Shown here: one piece after another, positions 60,285 to 64,000 of the stretch
How positions within the stretch are numbered: position 1 is the first letter of the stretch
Layout of the letters: the number at the start of each line of letters is the position of its first letter
DNA from: Ailanthus altissimus
Taxonomy: Eukaryota > Streptophyta > Magnoliopsida > Sapindales > Simaroubaceae
NCBI GenBank assembly: GCA_946807835.1
Contig: OX327697.1
Location: 10,289,001-10,353,000 of the forward strand
Length of the DNA: 64,000 bases
Direction: 5' to 3'
Program-made: the position numbers and the translations under genes
The notes under the pieces: model-generated
The model's database searches: none
Told to the model about the DNA's origin: nothing
What the model saw: the letters and a program-made list of their open reading frames with translations, nothing else

Positions 60285-61694
60285 TGTTAGATATTTTATG
60301 TTATTTTATGCTCTTAAAGTATGTGTAATAACATTTTATTAGATTAATAAAGTTTATTCATACATATAATTGAGCATACATTGATGAGCTTATATTTATA
60401 AAGTATGTGATCTATATATTAGGCATATGATGCTAATACAGAGGGTATAGATTACAAGTTCTTTATAAATTAAATTATGTTCACAACCATTAATGAAAAT
60501 GGCATTTCATTATGTAAGGTTGTAGTTTTTCTGTTTCTTATAGTGGATGATTTACCTTGATCATCAAAGTAGAGACTTTGAGTAGAGAAACTAATGTATA
60601 TGATACATTAAACAGGACTACTGTGAATTTTGATATGGTAAACTAAATGTTGTAAATTTTAATTCACGAAAGTTTTAATAAGTTTGATTGATTTTAATCC
60701 TGAGCAGGTAATGAACTTATATTCATGTGTTGTATTTTTTGAGCTATCACAGAGTGAGATTCACATAAACGGTCAAAACTTCGATAGCTTGGAGATATAA
60801 TTTCATGAGTTGTAAGAACATATATTTGCAAGATGAAATCTAATATTTAATGTCCATCTAAGATGTTTGCAATACTTGATCATTAGAATCTGTGACCACA
60901 GTTTATTCAATAAATTATTTATTGAATAATAATATTTATTTGTAAATTTATTTACAAATATAGATATATTAAAAATGATCTTTAGAGCATTTAAGGACTT
61001 AGGGGCAAATAAGTAATTAAAGAGGTAAGACATTTTTTTAAGACCCTATTTTTAATTATGGACATCAATTAGATGGTTAATTAAGTGGTTATTATTGGTC
61101 TAAAGACCAAGCCTAATTTAATTAAGTGGAGTTTTAATTAAATAGACTTTTACTTTATAATATGGGTTATTAGAGTATAACCCTTGGCTTTTAATGGAAT
61201 AGACTGGGGTTAATTTAGAAGAATTGGTGTATTATGAGATAATAAGGACTAGACCTTTTAAGTTGGAGTTAGGAAGCCCATGGGTCTTGCAGTCTCTTTA
61301 TTAGCTCAAATCCTAATCAAATTCTAATTTACTAATCCTAATCAAATTCTAAATACCCAAGGGAGATCCCTATATATATGGGAGGTATGTAATAAGAAAA
61401 TGAGACCATAACCTTACAGAGAAAAATTCTTTTACGTATTTTACGTGGAAAAAGAATTTAGTTAATATCATTCTCTCAAATTTGGGTATTAGAGATTAAG
61501 AAAGATTTACGCGCCCACACGCGTTGAGTTTGAAAATTGAGGATAGTAGAGAAGATTGCAGCCAATCAATTCAAGATCTGTCATAACGAAGAATTGAGAT
61601 AATCTTCTATCTCTATACATGTAATTATGAACAAGACGATCTGACTTCCGCTGCGTTTATTTTTATAAATGGAAATTTTTTTGAAATACCAACA
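60285..61694 (+). mobile_element. Solo LTR in a CAP-G intron, 1410 bp
   Basis: Starts TGTTAGATATTTTATGTT and ends TTTGAAATACCAACA; the flanks TATGG (60280-60284) and AATGG (61695-61699) agree at 4 of 5 bases. A TATA region (ctatatatatggg, 61370) is followed by a likely R region. No gag-pol is present. The style of the end (cttccgctgcgttt... ccaaca) is that of copia LTRs, though the lineage is not certain. Confidence 0.7.
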
Positions 61695-61699
61695 AATGG

Positions 61700-62280
61700 A
61701 ACTTGTTGTCTTCCACCACCAAAATAAGAAATTTTGATGCTTTATTGATATTTGCCAACTATTGATCCTCTAGGTGTGGCATTTCGGGAATCACTTTAAT
61801 TTTTTTTCCAAAATTATTCAGAAATATTATAGCATTTCAACAATTGAAGTCGTCTTAAATGCTTGAACATGTGAGTTATCTAGATCTGCCATATGATGCA
61901 AGATGGGTTCAGTTCCTCCCTTATCTTTCATTTATTTTTTAACCTGTAAATATTGGAAAGGAACCTAGGATGAATAAGAGTATTGGGTTTAATGTAACCA
62001 AAAGTTAATTGGAATATGTAAATACATATTAAATAATTATTTTCTTATTCTTGCTATCTGAAAATTATACTGAAATTGCTGAGTTGTTACCTAATTTTGT
62101 TGATAATCTTTTTTGTTATGGCATAAAAAAATTTCATATTTCCAGCAAGTGTATGACATTTATAAAAATATTTATTAATTTCTGAAGCTTTTACAGAGTC
62201 GAGAGGTGGATAATAAGTGCTGTACTCTTAGGTATCTACTGTAATATCTTGTGATTCCATTAATCTATCCTTATTGATGT
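61700..62280. other. CAP-G intron sequence
   Basis: AT-rich intron between the solo LTR and the exon at 62587. No further repeat or exon was recognised. Confidence 0.45.
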
Positions 62281-62392
62281 TTTTCATTGTTAGCTGTCTT
62301 AGTACCTGTAGTTAATTCCATAAATTAAGTAATGATGTTTTCATTGGTAGCTGTCTTAGTACCTGTAGTTAATTCCCTAAATTAAGTAATGG
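62281..62392. repeat. Tandem duplication in CAP-G intron, period 57 bp
   Basis: Two copies starting ttttcattg at 62281 and 62338 and running through gctgtcttagtacctgtag; they differ at three or four positions. Confidence 0.85.
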
Positions 62393-62824
62393 GGATTATA
62401 AGGTAGTTTGCCCAAAGTTTAGTTAACTATTTAAGATATCACCTGGTTTTACTTGTTTGATGGGCATTATGCCTGTGGTTCTATAAGCTGATACATGTGT
62501 ATCAGCGTCATGGCTTATGATTGAGAGCCAACATGGGCTGAGTTTTATGTTAGTAGCATCCTAATGTCTCCTTGCACTGATGTTAGGAGACTCATCAAAT
62601 TGCACCCAAAGAATCCAGCTAATGGAAGTAGAGGTTGCTCTTTATTGGAGGACTGTATGCAGGCATTTGCAGATGGAAGCACAAGTAAGTTGTTAGACAA
62701 CTCAGTTTTGAATGTTTTATTTGTCCCTTTCTTCTCTCTCTTTTTTTTCCCTTCTGTTTGAGCTCCCTTTTTTCTTTTTTGGGGTGGGGGTTTTGCAAGG
62801 GAGTTGCTAAATGAGAAATATATT

Positions 62825-63220
62825 ATATTTAGGAGTTCAACTCATATTTTGAGACCTCTCTCCTTTTCTCCCATCTCTTTTCAGATCTCTGAAAGTTTCC
62901 CTCTTGTGAATTCCATTTTTTTAGTTAGTATATCTTGGGGCTTACAAGATTTTTGCATGTGATGCTGTTGGGAAATGGTTACAAATAGTTAAGAACTGAA
63001 CATTATGGGTGCAATAGAAATATTTTATTCATGAGTTCCAATAATATTTGAGAGCTTCCTCTCATTTTCTCTCTTCTCTTTTGTGATCTCTGAAAGTTTT
63101 CTCTTCTGTGAATTCCATTTTCTTTAGTTAGAATTTCTTGGGGTGAACAAGTTTTTATATGCGGTGTTGGGAAATGGATACAAATAGTTAAGAACTGAAC
63201 ATTACAGGTGCAATATAAGT
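62825..63220. repeat. Tandem duplication in CAP-G intron, period about 199 bp
   Basis: Both copies contain gatctctgaaagttt, gtgaattccatttt, gttgggaaatgg and atagttaagaactgaacatta; the last word recurs at 62987 and 63186. The copies are roughly 85 percent alike. Confidence 0.75.
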
Positions 63221-64000
63221 AACTGCATCCATGGATTAAAATCTTAATGTTTGGCATGGAACTCATGAATTTGCTCCCATTTCTAGTTACCATTGCATTT
63301 TTTTTATCTTAAATAGTTTGTACTGGGAAGGGTTAAAGCATAAAAAGGGATTGTGCATAATTGAGAGGAGCTAAAACACTTTCCAACTCTTGAAATAAAG
63401 CAAAATGGTCATGTTTGAACTATGTCTTTTGTCATGGTCATGTTGTTATCAAATAATTGCTTTGGATTCTGGAAGGTTCCAAGATTCTTGGGTTGTTTAT
63501 TAGAACCTTTGTGTTCGTAATTTTGTTATCATATTATTCTGTTGAAGTTTACTTAACACTTTCACTTGCATCATCATGGTTATCTATGAAAGAATTATGT
63601 GCTTTGAACAGAAAAAAGGTTCTGATGTGCAGCTGAAGCTTCAGAAAAAAATGACCTTCTGGAGAGGATTCTTTCAGCAACAGTTTCTGATTACGTAGAT
63701 TTGGTCAAAACTCATATAGATGCTGGTGGGTTAGTTCATTTTGCTAATGAAAGAATAGTTTCCCTGTCCAATATGCTAGGCAATTACTATTGCTCAGTGA
63801 GATGATTGACTTTTCTGATACTACAATCAGGAAGGTTGCGAGCGCTTTTGTGCTAGACTTATTGCACAGGCCTCTTGACTATGAAATGGATGATGATGGG
63901 AACAAGGTTGTCATAGGAGATGGCATCACTCTTGGTGGCGATAGAGATTGGGCTGATGCAGTATCCAAATTAGCAAGGAAAGAACATGCTGCTAATGGTG

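Larger units (their letters stand above)
58007..64000 (+). pseudogene. CAPG: Condensin I subunit CAP-G (NCAPG-like), decayed, runs off the window
   Basis: The intact protein is a HEAT-repeat subunit of condensin I, needed for mitotic chromosome compaction. Exons seen: 58007-58352 (QLMQKIAKILDEIPTS, TLTPLFTVQRRTASAERVVR), about 59482-59629 (EVRKTIVLSLPPSH, CCVLANKFSLQSL), 59781-60048 (AIILKRGFVDRSLAISKECL, IELLKYLDVETYELVGESVM), 62587-62684 (RIQLMEVEVALYWRTVCRHL) and 63612 to the edge (NDLLERILSATVSDYVDLVK, TIRKVASAFVLDLLHRPLDY, GDGITLGGDRDWADAVSKLA). Introns keep GT-AG ends, so it is not a processed copy. Lesions: ACG at 58007 where ATG is expected; a frameshifting deletion near 58272; the next exon absent; about 12 codons lost near 59571; one base lost near 59961; TAG at 60012-60014; frameshift deletions near 63627 and 63728-63785. 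A shorter ATG exists at 58043 in frame, but the later breaks remain. Confidence 0.9.

Noticed and set aside
1..64000. CRISPR arrays, bacterial operons, organellar inserts or episomal virus
   Set aside because: No regularly spaced direct repeats with unique spacers, no bacterial-type gene runs, and no chloroplast, mitochondrial or pararetroviral motifs were recognised.

Overview
This is nuclear DNA from a flowering plant, most probably a eudicot. The evidence is an intact, intron-rich plant cytosolic glutamine synthetase gene, a decayed plant condensin CAP-G gene with plant-type introns, TTTAGGG-like degenerate telomeric motifs, and the usual plant mobile elements (Athila-like and chromovirus-like gypsy, copia, LINE, hAT, SINE, MITEs). 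The DNA is very AT-rich. I cannot name the species. Nothing bacterial, viral-episomal or CRISPR-like was seen.

Layout. 1-9845: a decayed Athila-like gypsy element on the minus strand (3' LTR, envelope-like ORF, protease, gag, truncated 5' LTR), interrupted by a 2.1 kb solo LTR with a perfect target duplication. 9846-16280: AT-rich intergenic DNA with one candidate small gene (10561-10740), two MITE-like elements and a possible SINE relic. 16280-19930: the only clearly functional gene, cytosolic glutamine synthetase GS1, minus strand, 12 coding exons, 356 codons, every splice site canonical, with a TATA box. 20586-37070: a pile of nested, mostly dead elements: a MITE, a chromovirus remnant, a deleted gypsy element, a rearranged LTR, and a LINE split by LTRs nested two deep. 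37071-42697: a complete-length but dead copia element with both LTRs. 42698-47990: AT-rich intergenic DNA with a well-preserved SINE and a MITE. 48087-52455: a 4.4 kb hAT transposon with perfect 8 bp target duplication and a disabled transposase. 52456-56500: an unidentified coding-like remnant, another solo LTR, and a degenerate telomere-like tract. 57950-64000: a plus-strand CAP-G (condensin I) pseudogene that retains introns but has lost its start codon, an exon and its frame at several places; it continues past the window edge.

How the parts relate. GS1 is an independent housekeeping gene; the rest records waves of transposon insertion. One large-LTR family (TGTTRGG...CCAACA type, about 2.1-2.7 kb) occurs four times, always without an internal region. 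A second and a third LTR family, both gypsy-type, also occur as solo LTRs. Target duplications and split reading frames allow insertion order to be read: LINE first, then a gypsy LTR into it, then the large LTR into that. No previously undescribed functional system is evident. The most unusual items are the 85 bp triplication of the reverse-transcriptase active-site segment, the CAP-G pseudogene with an ACG in place of its expected start, the inverted-tail LTR, and an unidentified coding remnant around the hAT element.
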